DNA of 64,000 nucleotides from Agrobacterium tumefaciens str. B6. GTDB lineage: Bacteria > Pseudomonadota > Alphaproteobacteria > Rhizobiales > Rhizobiaceae. A program made the position numbers and the translations under genes. Numbering within the stretch: the stretch's first letter is position 1; each line of letters starts with the position of its first letter. The notes beneath the pieces were generated by a model. That model saw only the letters and a program-made list of their open reading frames with translations, did no database searches and was not told where the DNA came from. The DNA lies in contig NZ_LMVK01000034.1 in assembly GCF_001541315.1 (NCBI RefSeq), forward strand, positions 248,001 through 312,000, in the 5' to 3' direction. This document shows positions 28,236 through 37,088 of the stretch, in pieces.

Positions 28236-29297
28236 TCAGGCCGTGGCTTTCACCGGATCGGCGCTCCCCGTCAATTCTTTTCTGACGATCGGGGCGACTT
28301 TCGTACCATAAAGCTCGATGCCGCGCATGATCTGGTCGTGCGGCATCAGGCCGATGGCCATCTGCAGCAGGAAGCGATCATTCCTGAACACGCCATGCGC
28401 CTTGATGATCTTTTCCGCCACCAGCTCCGGTTCGCCGAGGAAGAGATTGCCCTCCGGTCCGCGCGCCGCATCGAAATGGGCACGGTTCGTCGGCCCCCAG
28501 CCGCGTTCGCGACCGATGCGGTTCATCACCTCCGCCTGCGGACCGTAAAACTGGTCGGCCGCCTTGTCGGTGGTGTCGGCAATGAAACCATGCACGTTGA
28601 TGCTGGTGCGCAGCTTGGTCTTTTCCTGACCCGCCCTGCGCGCAGCCTCATGGTAAAGATCAAACAGCGGCGCAAAGCGACGATATTCACCGCCGATGAT
28701 GGCAAGCGCCACCGGCAGGCCCATCGCGCCAGCCCGCGCCACCGATTGCGGCGTGCCGCCGGCGGCGATCCACACCGGCAGACGCTCCTGCAACGGACGC
28801 GGATAAACCCCACGCCCATTGATGGCCGGGTGCTTGGTGCCGGACCAGGTGATGATTTCCTGTTCGCGCAGCGCCAAGAGCAGATCGAGCTTTTCAGCGA
28901 AGAGCACGTCGTAATCTTCGAGATCGTAACCGAACAGCGGATAGGATTCGATGAAGGAACCACGCCCGGCCATAATCTCGGCCCGGCCGTTCGACAGGAG
29001 ATCGACGGTTGAGAATTGTTGGAACACCCGCACCGGATCATCCGAACTCAGCACCGAAACGGCGCTCGTCAGGCGAATGTTCTTCGTCTTCACGGCGGCT
29101 GCCGCCAGCACAGTTGAGGGCGAGGACACGACATAATCCGGACGGTGATGCTCACCGAGGCCAAAAACATCGAGCCCGACCTGATCGGCAAGCTCGATTT
29201 CCTCCAGCAGATGTTTGAGACGGCGCGCGCCTTCCGGCCCGCGACCATCGGCGGGGTTGGGATTGACATCCGCGAATGTGTAAAGACCGAGTTCCAT
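28236..29297 (-). CDS. LLM-class flavin-dependent oxidoreductase
   Basis: 353 residues of the bacterial-luciferase-like TIM barrel. [26 protein letters not shown] and [20 protein letters not shown] are typical of the family member that uses reduced FMN. The substrate is not predictable. AGAGG lies about 8 bases before the ATG. It is followed, after 53 bases, by map in the same direction. Confidence 0.87.
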   Translation of the reverse strand: MELGLYTFADVNPNPADGRGPEGARRLKHLLEEIELADQVGLDVFGLGEHHRPDYVVSSPSTVLAAAAVKTKNIRLTSAVSVLSSDDPVRVFQQFSTVDLLSNGRAEIMAGRGSFIESYPLFGYDLEDYDVLFAEKLDLLLALREQEIITWSGTKHPAINGRGVYPRPLQERLPVWIAAGGTPQSVARAGAMGLPVALAIIGGEYRRFAPLFDLYHEAARRAGQEKTKLRTSINVHGFIADTTDKAADQFYGPQAEVMNRIGRERGWGPTNRAHFDAARGPEGNLFLGEPELVAEKIIKAHGVFRNDRFLLQMAIGLMPHDQIMRGIELYGTKVAPIVRKELTGSADPVKATA

Positions 29298-29517
29298 AAA
29301 CGATACCTCTGTTTGCTTGCCTCAGAGATAGGGGCCGACGCCCCCGCAGGCAAATGCAAAATCTGGCGCAAAATCTGGATGCTTAGCTTCGAAAAAATGG
29401 ATGGGCGCGACTGGATTCACCCCTCTGTCACCCTCACCCGAAATCGCGATTGCCAGCCCGCCCCCTTTGGGCATACGCTGCTTAAACATGTGCGAAGTAA
29501 TGCAAAAAGGGGAAAGC

Positions 29518-30294
29518 ATGCATCGGACAGTTATCGTGACAGGCTCTACAAGCGGTATCGGTCTTGCCATCGCGCAGAGATTTGCGCGGGAGGGCGCCAA
29601 TATCGTACTGAACGGCTTCGGCGACGAAGACGAGATCGAAAAACTGCGGCTGTTGCTGGAAGCCGAAAGCGGCGGGCGTGTGCTTTACCACCCCGCAGAT
29701 ATGACGAAACCGGACGAGATCGCCGACCTCATCCAGTCCTCGCACGAAAAACTCGGCTCGGTGGATGTGCTCGTCAACAATGCCGGCATCCAGCATATCG
29801 CGCCCATCGAGGAGTTTCCGACGGAAAAATGGGACTGGATCATCGCCATCAATCTGACCAGTTCCTTCCATACCATGCGCGCCGCGATACCGCTGATGAA
29901 GAAGGCCGGCAAGGGCCGCATCATCAACATTTCCTCGGCCCACGGTCTCGTCGCCTCACCGTTCAAATCGGCCTATGTGGCGGCCAAACACGGTATCATG
30001 GGCCTGACGAAGACGGCAGCGCTTGAGCTTGCCCAGACCGGGGTTACCGTCAACGCCATCTGTCCCGGTTATGTACTCACGCCGCTCGTCGAAAAGCAGA
30101 TACCTGAGATGGCCAAGGTGCGCGGCATCAGCGAAGAAGCGGTGAAGAACGACGTGATGCTGGAGCTGCAGGCGACCAAGCAGTTCGTCACCGTCGATGA
30201 CGTGGCCGCCGCCGCCATATTTCTGGCCAGCGACGCCGCAAGCAACATCACCGGCACCCACATTTCCGTGGATGGCGGCTGGACGGCGCAATAA
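29518..30294 (+). CDS. bdhA: 3-Hydroxybutyrate dehydrogenase
   Basis: 258 residues, exactly the usual size. It is an SDR enzyme oxidising D-3-hydroxybutyrate to acetoacetate with NAD, part of polyhydroxybutyrate use. The glycine-rich TGSTSGIG loop (about 8-15), NNAG, the Ser in NISSAHG and Y-x3-K in YVAAKHG are intact; the end ITGTHISVDGGWTAQ is that of BdhA. ATG 29518 follows AAGGGGAAAGC; earlier in-frame codons are not conserved. Confidence 0.94.
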   Translation: MHRTVIVTGSTSGIGLAIAQRFAREGANIVLNGFGDEDEIEKLRLLLEAESGGRVLYHPADMTKPDEIADLIQSSHEKLGSVDVLVNNAGIQHIAPIEEFPTEKWDWIIAINLTSSFHTMRAAIPLMKKAGKGRIINISSAHGLVASPFKSAYVAAKHGIMGLTKTAALELAQTGVTVNAICPGYVLTPLVEKQIPEMAKVRGISEEAVKNDVMLELQATKQFVTVDDVAAAAIFLASDAASNITGTHISVDGGWTAQ

Positions 30295-30307
30295 TTGCCA
30301 GATTTTC

Positions 30308-30344
30308 TTTCCGTTATGGAAACAATGAATTGCCAAAACGGAAA
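30308..30344. promoter_or_regulatory. Inverted repeat upstream of xdhA, candidate operator
   Basis: TTTCCGTT (30308-30315) and AACGGAAA (30337-30344) form perfect 8-base arms separated by 21 bases; a CAAT-GA-ATTG dyad lies between them at 30323-30332. It sits about 90-125 bases before xdhA. The binder is unknown; no T-run, so it is not a bdhA terminator. Confidence 0.4.
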
Positions 30345-30431
30345 TCGATATGCGCGCAAGAGCGTGCATAGATACGTCAAGATAATCACAAGAAACCGGC
30401 TCGGCAGCTGGTCAAAACAGCAGGGCATTGC

Positions 30432-31901
30432 ATGAAGGACGCGATCAGCTTCATCCTCAACAACGAAACGGTTTCGTTGAAGGATTTCGGACCGACGGAC
30501 ACGCTTCTCGATTACCTCCGCATCAGCAAGCGGTTGACCGGGACCAAGGAAGGCTGCGCGGAAGGTGACTGCGGCGCCTGCACGGTGCTGGTCGGGCGGC
30601 TGCTTGATGGTTCTCTGCGTTATGAAAGCGTCAACGCCTGCATCCGCTTTCTGGGCTCGCTGCACGGCACCCATATCGTGACCGTTGAGCATCTGGCCGC
30701 CCGCGACGGCACGCTGCACCCCGTGCAGCAGGCCATGGTGGATTTTCACGGCTCGCAATGCGGTTTCTGCACGCCGGGTTTCATCATGTCGCTTTATGGC
30801 CTGTGGCTTACCAGCGAAAACCCCGGCCGCGCTGATATCGAAAAGGCGCTGCAAGGCAATCTCTGTCGATGCACGGGCTATGAGCCGATCGTGAAGGCCG
30901 CCGAAAAGATCGCCACTGCGCGCCCAAGCGCGCTGTTCGACCCGCTGCAGCGCGACCGCACCGACATCATGGCAAGGCTCTGGGCGATCCGCGAAAACGA
31001 GACGATCACCGTCGTCAGAGGCGAGGATCGCACCATCATTCCGGCAACGCTTTCCGATCTGACCGAGATTTACGCTGCCGAGCCGAAGGCGACCATCGTT
31101 GCCGGCTGCACCGATGTCGGCCTATGGGTGACGAAGCAGATGCGGGCGCTGAACCCTGTCATCTTCATCAACAATCTCGGGGATCTGCAGACCATCGCTG
31201 TGGATGAGAACGGCATCACGCTCGGTGCCGGCGTTACGTACAGCCAGGCCTTCAAGACCATTGCAGAACATTTTCCGCCGCTTGCCCGGCTGTTTGACCG
31301 GCTCGGCGGCGAGCAGGTGCGCAATATGGGCACGATCGGCGGCAATATCGCCAACGGTTCGCCCATCGGCGACACGCCCCCCGCCTTGATCGCACTCGGC
31401 ACGACGCTCACCCTGCGCTCGTCTTCCGGCAACCGCAGCCTGCCGCTGGAAAGCTATTTCATCGATTACGGCAAACAGGACCGGCTGAGCGGCGAATTCG
31501 TCGAAAAACTCTTCATTCCGTTCCGGAAGCCGAAAAGCCGTTACGCCGTCTACAAGATTTCCAAGCGGCGCGACGAGGATATTTCCGCGCTGTGCGCCGC
31601 CTTCAACCTGACGCTCGATACCGACGGCACGGTTAAAGACATCCGCATCGCCTTCGGCGGCATGGCCGGCACGCCGAAACGGGCCGCGCATCTGGAGGCA
31701 GCACTTCTCGGCAAAGAGTGGTCGCAGGAAACGATCGATGCGGCGCGCGATGCGCTGGATGAGGATTTCACGCCACTGACGGACTGGCGCGCCACGGCCG
31801 AATACCGGCAGCTGACGGCCAAGAACCTGCTGACGCGGTTTTTCCTTGAGACTTCAGCGGAGAAGCAGGAACTAACACGCTTCACTTTGGAGGAGGCTTG
31901 A
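30432..31901 (+). CDS. xdhA: Xanthine dehydrogenase small subunit (2Fe-2S and FAD domains)
   Basis: 489 residues. The first 2Fe-2S cluster cysteines are in EGCAEGDCGACTVL (about 38-50); the second cluster domain has CGFCTPGFIMS and GNLCRCTGY. The FAD domain follows (about 185-370, with VAGCTDVGLW and IGGNIANGSPIGDTPP). The subunit passes electrons from the molybdenum centre to NAD during hypoxanthine/xanthine oxidation to urate. It begins the operon xdhA-xdhB-xdhC; only three bases separate it from xdhB. Confidence 0.96.
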   Translation: MKDAISFILNNETVSLKDFGPTDTLLDYLRISKRLTGTKEGCAEGDCGACTVLVGRLLDGSLRYESVNACIRFLGSLHGTHIVTVEHLAARDGTLHPVQQAMVDFHGSQCGFCTPGFIMSLYGLWLTSENPGRADIEKALQGNLCRCTGYEPIVKAAEKIATARPSALFDPLQRDRTDIMARLWAIRENETITVVRGEDRTIIPATLSDLTEIYAAEPKATIVAGCTDVGLWVTKQMRALNPVIFINNLGDLQTIAVDENGITLGAGVTYSQAFKTIAEHFPPLARLFDRLGGEQVRNMGTIGGNIANGSPIGDTPPALIALGTTLTLRSSSGNRSLPLESYFIDYGKQDRLSGEFVEKLFIPFRKPKSRYAVYKISKRRDEDISALCAAFNLTLDTDGTVKDIRIAFGGMAGTPKRAAHLEAALLGKEWSQETIDAARDALDEDFTPLTDWRATAEYRQLTAKNLLTRFFLETSAEKQELTRFTLEEA

Positions 31902-31904
31902 ACC

Positions 31905-34244
31905 ATGGACACCACAAGCTTCGACAAGACGAAGGCCGAAATCGACGGCCCGATGCATGCCTCGCTCCGGCACGATTCCGCGCATAAGCATGTGACCGGC
32001 AGCGCCGAATATATCGATGATATTCCCGAACCCGCCGGCCTCGTTCACGGCGCGCTCGGCCTTTCCGACCGCGCGCATGCTGAAATCGTCTCCATGGACC
32101 TGTCAGAGGTAGAAGCCACACCGGGTGTGCTCTGGGTGATGGTTGGCAAGGATGTGCCCGGCGAAAACGATATATCTTCCGGCGGCCGTCACGACGAACC
32201 GCTGCTGGCCGAAACAAAGGTGGAGTTCCACGGCCAGCCGATTTTCGCAGTCTTCGCCGAAACCCGCGATATCGCCAGAAAGGCGGCCCGCAAGGCGAAG
32301 ATCACCTATAAGGACCTGCCGCATTTCACCGATATCGACACGGCGATCGAAAATGGCGGTGCGCTCGTCATCGATCCCATGACGCTTACGCGCGGCGATG
32401 CCAAGCTGGAAATGGATGTGGCGCCCCGCCGCCTCACCGGCACGATGCGGATCGGCGGGCAGGAGCATTTTTATCTCGAAAGCCACATTGCCATGGCCGT
32501 GCCCGGTGAGGATGACGAGGTAACGCTGTGGAGCTCCACCCAGCATCCGAGCGAAATCCAGCACATCGTCAGCCACATCCTTCAGGTGCCGTCCAACGCC
32601 GTCACCGTACAGGTGCGCCGCATGGGTGGCGGTTTCGGAGGCAAGGAAACGCAGGGCAACCAGTTCGCGGCCCTTTGCGCCATTGCCGCCAAGAAGCTGA
32701 ACCGGGCCGTGAAAATCCGCCCCGACCGCGACGAGGACATGACGGCCACCGGCAAGCGCCATGATTTCCGCGTCGATTACGAGCTGGGCTTCGATGAGGA
32801 AGGCCGCATCCACGCCGTCGACGCCACCTATGCGGCACGCTGCGGTTTTTCCTCCGATCTGTCAGGCCCGGTAACCGACCGCGCGCTGTTTCACGCCGAT
32901 TCCAGCTATTTCTATCCGCATGTGCATCTGACGTCCCGGCCGCTGAAAACCCATACGGTTTCCAACACCGCCTTTCGTGGTTTCGGCGGTCCGCAGGGCA
33001 TGCTCGGGGCTGAACGTTTCATCGAGGAAATCGCCTATGCCGTCGGCAAGGACCCGCTCGATATCCGCAAGCTGAATTTCTACGGAGAGACCGGCTCCGA
33101 GCGCACCACGACGCCCTATCATCAGGAGGTCGAAGACAACATCATCGCCCGCATCGTCGAGGAACTGGAAGCTTCCAGCGAATACCGTGCGCGCCGGCAG
33201 GCAATCGTCGAGTTCAACAGGACGAGCCCGATCATCCGCAAGGGCATCGCGCTCACCCCTGTCAAATTCGGCATCTCCTTCACCATGACCGCCTTCAATC
33301 AGGCGGGTGCCTTGGTGCATATCTACAATGACGGCTCGATCCACCTGAACCATGGCGGAACGGAAATGGGCCAAGGCCTTTATACCAAGGTGGCGCAGGT
33401 GGTGGCCGATGCCTTCCAGGTGGATATCGGCCGGGTGAAAATAACGGCCACGACCACGGGCAAGGTGCCGAATACCTCGGCCACCGCCGCCTCCTCCGGC
33501 TCCGATCTCAACGGCATGGCGGCCTATGACGCCGCCCGCCAGATCCGCGAGCGGCTCGTCAAATTCGCCGCCGAGAACTGGAACGTGCCGGAAGAAGAAG
33601 TCGTCTTCCTGCCGAACCGGGTGCGGATCGGGCTTGAGGAAATCGCCTTCAACGACTTCATCAAAAAGGCCTACTTCGCCCGCGTGCAGCTTTCCGCCGC
33701 CGGTTTTTACAAGACCCCGAAAATCCACTGGGATCGCGCCGCCGGTCGCGGTACGCCGTTTTATTATTTCGCCTATGGCGCGGCATGCTCGGAAGTGTCG
33801 ATCGATACGCTGACCGGCGAATATATGATGGAACGCACCGATATCCTCCACGATGTCGGCAAGTCGCTGAACCCGGCCATTGATATCGGCCAGATAGAAG
33901 GCGCCTTCGTGCAGGGCATGGGCTGGCTGACGACCGAGGAATTATGGTGGGACGGCAAGGGGCGACTGCGCACCCACGCTCCCTCGACCTACAAGAGCCC
34001 GCTCGCCTCCGACCGGCCGAAGAGCTTTAACGTCAAGCTGGCGGAATGGTCGGAAAATGCCGAACCCACCATCGGCCGTTCCAAGGCCGTGGGCGAACCG
34101 CCCTTTATGCTGGCGATCTCGGTTCTCGAAGCGCTCTCCATGGCCGTCGCCTCCGTCGCCGACTACAAGGTCTGCCCACGCCTCGATGCGCCGGCGACGC
34201 CCGAGCGGGTGCTGATGGCGGTGGAACGGTTGAAGAAGGTGTGA
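31905..34244 (+). CDS. xdhB: Xanthine dehydrogenase large subunit (molybdopterin)
   Basis: 779 residues, the usual size of XdhB. The molybdopterin regions are seen in RRMGGGFGGKETQ (about 240), TAFRGFGGPQG and GTEMGQGLYTK; the catalytic Glu is expected in VGEPPFMLAIS near residue 730. The N-terminal SAEYIDDIPEPAG is typical. It carries hypoxanthine/xanthine hydroxylation. GGAGG precedes the ATG. Confidence 0.97.
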   Translation: MDTTSFDKTKAEIDGPMHASLRHDSAHKHVTGSAEYIDDIPEPAGLVHGALGLSDRAHAEIVSMDLSEVEATPGVLWVMVGKDVPGENDISSGGRHDEPLLAETKVEFHGQPIFAVFAETRDIARKAARKAKITYKDLPHFTDIDTAIENGGALVIDPMTLTRGDAKLEMDVAPRRLTGTMRIGGQEHFYLESHIAMAVPGEDDEVTLWSSTQHPSEIQHIVSHILQVPSNAVTVQVRRMGGGFGGKETQGNQFAALCAIAAKKLNRAVKIRPDRDEDMTATGKRHDFRVDYELGFDEEGRIHAVDATYAARCGFSSDLSGPVTDRALFHADSSYFYPHVHLTSRPLKTHTVSNTAFRGFGGPQGMLGAERFIEEIAYAVGKDPLDIRKLNFYGETGSERTTTPYHQEVEDNIIARIVEELEASSEYRARRQAIVEFNRTSPIIRKGIALTPVKFGISFTMTAFNQAGALVHIYNDGSIHLNHGGTEMGQGLYTKVAQVVADAFQVDIGRVKITATTTGKVPNTSATAASSGSDLNGMAAYDAARQIRERLVKFAAENWNVPEEEVVFLPNRVRIGLEEIAFNDFIKKAYFARVQLSAAGFYKTPKIHWDRAAGRGTPFYYFAYGAACSEVSIDTLTGEYMMERTDILHDVGKSLNPAIDIGQIEGAFVQGMGWLTTEELWWDGKGRLRTHAPSTYKSPLASDRPKSFNVKLAEWSENAEPTIGRSKAVGEPPFMLAISVLEALSMAVASVADYKVCPRLDAPATPERVLMAVERLKKV

Positions 34245-34255
34245 GGGGAGACATA

Positions 34256-35104
34256 ATGACGTCCCTCTCCCGCTTCCTCGCCAGCTCCGGACCTGCAATC
34301 CTCGTGGAAATCGAGGCCGTGAAAGGGTCATCGCCGCGCGAGGCGGGAACCTTCATGCTGGTAAGCCGGAAGGCGCTGTGGGAAACCATCGGCGGCGGGC
34401 AGTTCGAATATATGGCGATAGACCATGCCCGTGCCATGTTGAAAAACGGTACGGCCGAAGACGGCATGGATATTCCGCTCGGCCCCGAAATCGGCCAATG
34501 CTGCGGCGGCCGCACCCTGCTCCGCTTCCGGCTAGTAACGCCGGACATCACGGCAGCACTCGAGGCAAGGCTTAAGGCTGAAACCGAGCAGCAGCCGGCC
34601 GTCTTCATTTTCGGGGCGGGCCATGTCGGCAAGGCGCTGACAGATGCTCTGTCGCCTCTGCCTTTGACACTGACCGTGGTGGAAACCCGTGAAAACGAGT
34701 TGCGCGATCTTTCAGCCGGTGTCGTATCCGTGCTGACCCCCATGCCGGAAGCGCTGATCGCGAAAATTCCCGCAAACGGCGCTGCGATCATCGTCACCCA
34801 CGATCACGCACTCGATTTCCTGATTGCAAAGGAAGCGCTTGCCCGCGACGATCTCGCTTATGTTGGCATGATCGGCTCGAAAACCAAACGCGCCACCTTA
34901 GCCCATTGGCTGGAGCGGGAGGGAGAACCCCCTTCCCGCCTTGAAAAACTCATCCTGCCCATCGGCGGCAACAGCGTCAGGGATAAGCGGCCTGCAATCA
35001 TAGCGGCCCTTGTGGCAGCCGAGTTGCTGCAAGCATTTTCCGCTGCCGAAACCCGTCGCAACGAAAATCGACACGGCCATCCTCAAGACCAAGATCACGC
35101 TTGA
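34256..35104 (+). CDS. xdhC: Xanthine dehydrogenase accessory protein XdhC
   Basis: 282 residues. XdhC binds the molybdenum cofactor, promotes its sulfuration and inserts it into XdhB. The N-terminal domain has EAVKGSSPREAG and GGGQFEYMAI with the CCGG of GQCCGGR; the Rossmann-like C-terminal domain has FGAGHVGKAL and YVGMIGSKTKRAT. GAGGGGAGACATA precedes ATG 34256, eleven bases after xdhB. The last 20 or so residues (after AAELLQAF) are not conserved and overlap a possible antisense small gene. Confidence 0.94.
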   Translation: MTSLSRFLASSGPAILVEIEAVKGSSPREAGTFMLVSRKALWETIGGGQFEYMAIDHARAMLKNGTAEDGMDIPLGPEIGQCCGGRTLLRFRLVTPDITAALEARLKAETEQQPAVFIFGAGHVGKALTDALSPLPLTLTVVETRENELRDLSAGVVSVLTPMPEALIAKIPANGAAIIVTHDHALDFLIAKEALARDDLAYVGMIGSKTKRATLAHWLEREGEPPSRLEKLILPIGGNSVRDKRPAIIAALVAAELLQAFSAAETRRNENRHGHPQDQDHA

Positions 35105-35225
35105 GCCCGTCGGGCAGGCTTTCATCCGCCAGATTGTCCGGTGCAAGGCTTTCAAGGGTAAACCGTTCCGCTGTCCGCAGACCCGCACGCAGGCGGGACC
35201 ACGCGCGCAAAAGTGCTGTGCGCAT
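34998..35225 (-). CDS. Possible small basic protein, antisense to the xdhC tail
   Basis: 75 codons. ATG 35225 is preceded by GGAG at a good distance (GGAGACGAAC). The first part, MRTALLRAWSRLRAGLR, is a basic amphipathic helix, then SLPDGLKRDLGLEDGR recalls the end of DUF1127-type small proteins (usually ...RDIGL...). The last 25 codons lie opposite xdhC and look non-coding. It may be real with a poorly evolved tail, or chance. Uncertain. Confidence 0.3.
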   Translation of the reverse strand: MRTALLRAWSRLRAGLRTAERFTLESLAPDNLADESLPDGLKRDLGLEDGRVDFRCDGFRQRKMLAATRLPQGPL

Positions 35226-35341
35226 GTTCGTCTCCATTCAAAAATGTCAGAAGCTCAGTTGATGAATTGAGCTAAAAATGCTCTGTTTTCCGAATAAAAA
35301 CCAATGAAACCTTTGGCCGCTGACATAAAGAGAACTTATCC

Positions 35342-36271
35342 ATGAAAATGTCCCGCCAGTTCCCCCTGAATGCCCTGCGCGTGTTCGAAGCCGCAGCGAG
35401 GCATCTGAGCTTCACCAAGGCCGGCGAGGAACTGGGCATGACGCAGACGGCGGTCAGCTATCAGGTGAAACTGCTGGAGGAGAATGTTGGCGAGCCGCTC
35501 TTCATCAGAAAGGCGCGGCAGGTTGTGCTGACCGAGGCCGGGCAGAAACTGGCGCCGAAGGTTGCGGAAGCCTTCAACACTTTGCGGGAGGCCGTCGATA
35601 ATGTGCGCGACACCTCCGACACGACCCTGACAATCCATTCCACCGCGACTTTTGCGTCGCGCTGGCTTTCGCGGCATCTGGGCGCCTTCCAGCTGGAACA
35701 CCCATCAATCGCCGTGCGGCTCGACACATCAAGCACATTGATCGATTTTTCCCAGTCAGACTGCGATGTCGCCATTCGCTGGAGCAAAGATAACGGCAAA
35801 GGGCTGATCTACCATCAACTGCTGCGCGGCGTTTATACGCCGATGCTGCATCCGAGCCTTGCCGAAAGCATCGGCGGATTGCACAAACCGGAAGACCTGC
35901 TGCGCCTGCGCATTATCGATCCCGGCGATGTCTGGTGGAGCCAGTGGTTTCAGGAAGTGGGCGTCGAAAATCCCGGCCTCGACCGTTATCCCCGCAGCCG
36001 CCTCAATGTGCAGGCCTTCGAAGCCGCCGCGGCAATCGCCAGCCAGGGCGTGGCCATGCTCACCCCTGAACTCTACGCCGATGAGATTGCCCTCGGTCGA
36101 CTTTATCAACCCTTCGAGCACCTCAGCAGCGAAGGAAAGAACTATTGGCTGGTCTACCCTGAAAACCGTAGGAACATTCGCAAGATAAGGCTGTTTCGCG
36201 ACTGGATACTGAAGCGGATCGAGGAAAGCCGGCAGCAACAACCGCCTCAAAACCCCATGTCCGGCGCATAG
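35342..36271 (+). CDS. LysR-type transcriptional regulator (GcvA-like)
   Basis: 309 residues. The N-terminal helix-turn-helix is in FPLNALRVFEAAARHLSFTKAG and GMTQTAVSYQVKLLEE; the effector domain follows from about residue 90. The opening LNALRVFEAAARH with TQTAVS is the GcvA-type subgroup. Located right after xdhABC, it is a candidate regulator of the purine genes; that is inferred from position only. Its 3' end overlaps the next, opposite gene by 25 bases. Confidence 0.9.
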   Translation: MKMSRQFPLNALRVFEAAARHLSFTKAGEELGMTQTAVSYQVKLLEENVGEPLFIRKARQVVLTEAGQKLAPKVAEAFNTLREAVDNVRDTSDTTLTIHSTATFASRWLSRHLGAFQLEHPSIAVRLDTSSTLIDFSQSDCDVAIRWSKDNGKGLIYHQLLRGVYTPMLHPSLAESIGGLHKPEDLLRLRIIDPGDVWWSQWFQEVGVENPGLDRYPRSRLNVQAFEAAAAIASQGVAMLTPELYADEIALGRLYQPFEHLSSEGKNYWLVYPENRRNIRKIRLFRDWILKRIEESRQQQPPQNPMSGA

Positions 36272-36591
36272 AAACAGCGCGGCGTATCCTCATCCGGAAA
36301 CAGGCAGAGATGATATTCGCCATCTTCTGATCGTCTTGCCTCGCGCTGCGACCAGCTGAAAACGTGGCGTCGGGTGACCATGCGGTGATCGCCGGGTGCG
36401 AGCGAGACCTCGTAACCGTCAGGCGTCACACGAACGCTTCGCGTGGGAATCATCTGGCAGTCGCCGGTTTCGGCGTCACCATTGCAGCAGTAGCTTTCAT
36501 ATTTGAACCCCTTGTGGGATTCATGCGCAAGCGCGGTGGCGCTGAATGCCAAAAGCAGGAAGAGGACCGTCAGAACAAGGCGCATCGGCAT
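36247..36591 (-). CDS. Small secreted cysteine-containing protein of unknown function
   Basis: 114 residues with a clear signal peptide (1-22, ending ALAHES). The mature chain has about 92 residues with five cysteines: YCCNG, GDCQM, HLCLF and PRCFY, which suggests disulfides in the periplasm or outside. I do not recognise the function. GGAGACC precedes the ATG. It lies between the LysR gene and puuD, convergent with the former. Confidence 0.7.
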   Translation of the reverse strand: MPMRLVLTVLFLLLAFSATALAHESHKGFKYESYCCNGDAETGDCQMIPTRSVRVTPDGYEVSLAPGDHRMVTRRHVFSWSQREARRSEDGEYHLCLFPDEDTPRCFYAPDMGF

Positions 36592-37088
36592 GGTCTCCGT
36601 TGAAACAACGGCGGCCGCCGGAAGATCATTGCGTCCCTTTATTCAAATTTCACATCAACACCCACCCGGACACAACGGCACCGGGAACTGCGATACCTGC
36701 CCCCTGATCTGCCCCACCCAGGGTTCGCAGCGCCCGCTTTCGGAAGAACCGCCAGCGAAACATGTCATTGAAACCCTGCGCATCGGCGTAAAACCGGAAT
36801 GGATTTCCGACGAGGCGCGCCCGCGGGCTCCGCAGCCTTATATTTTAGCACATCAGCAGACTGCACAAAGGATAATAGCTGAGTCGCGTTAGCCAGCTAA
36901 GCACAAACTGCGACAGGAATGAGCGGCTGCAACTTTACCGGGCCACCCCGCGTGCATGGGCGAACCGAAACGAGATTGCGGACACAAAGGCATCGGATTG
37001 TGAACAATCACGTTCCAACCTTTGCTTTTCACTTTCCTAACGGTCAAATTTCTCGCAAGGTGCGCTGCACAAGGATCAGGGGAACCGC
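36592..37088. other. Long gap upstream of puuD
   Basis: A 497-base region with no supported gene. Frames through it lack ribosome sites and family features. A 14-base perfect palindrome near its right end is listed separately; otherwise I see nothing. Confidence 0.5.
36996..37009. promoter_or_regulatory. Perfect palindrome upstream of puuD, candidate operator
   Basis: GATTGT-GA-ACAATC, perfect arms with a two-base centre, 80 bases before the puuD start. The symmetry suits a dimeric regulator (LysR or GntR type). The binder is not known; the LysR protein encoded 0.7 kb upstream is one candidate. Confidence 0.45.

Noticed and set aside
36503..36892. 129-codon plus-strand frame between the small secreted protein gene and puuD
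   Set aside because: It begins opposite the secreted-protein gene, has no ribosome site and its composition looks non-coding despite a few cysteines.
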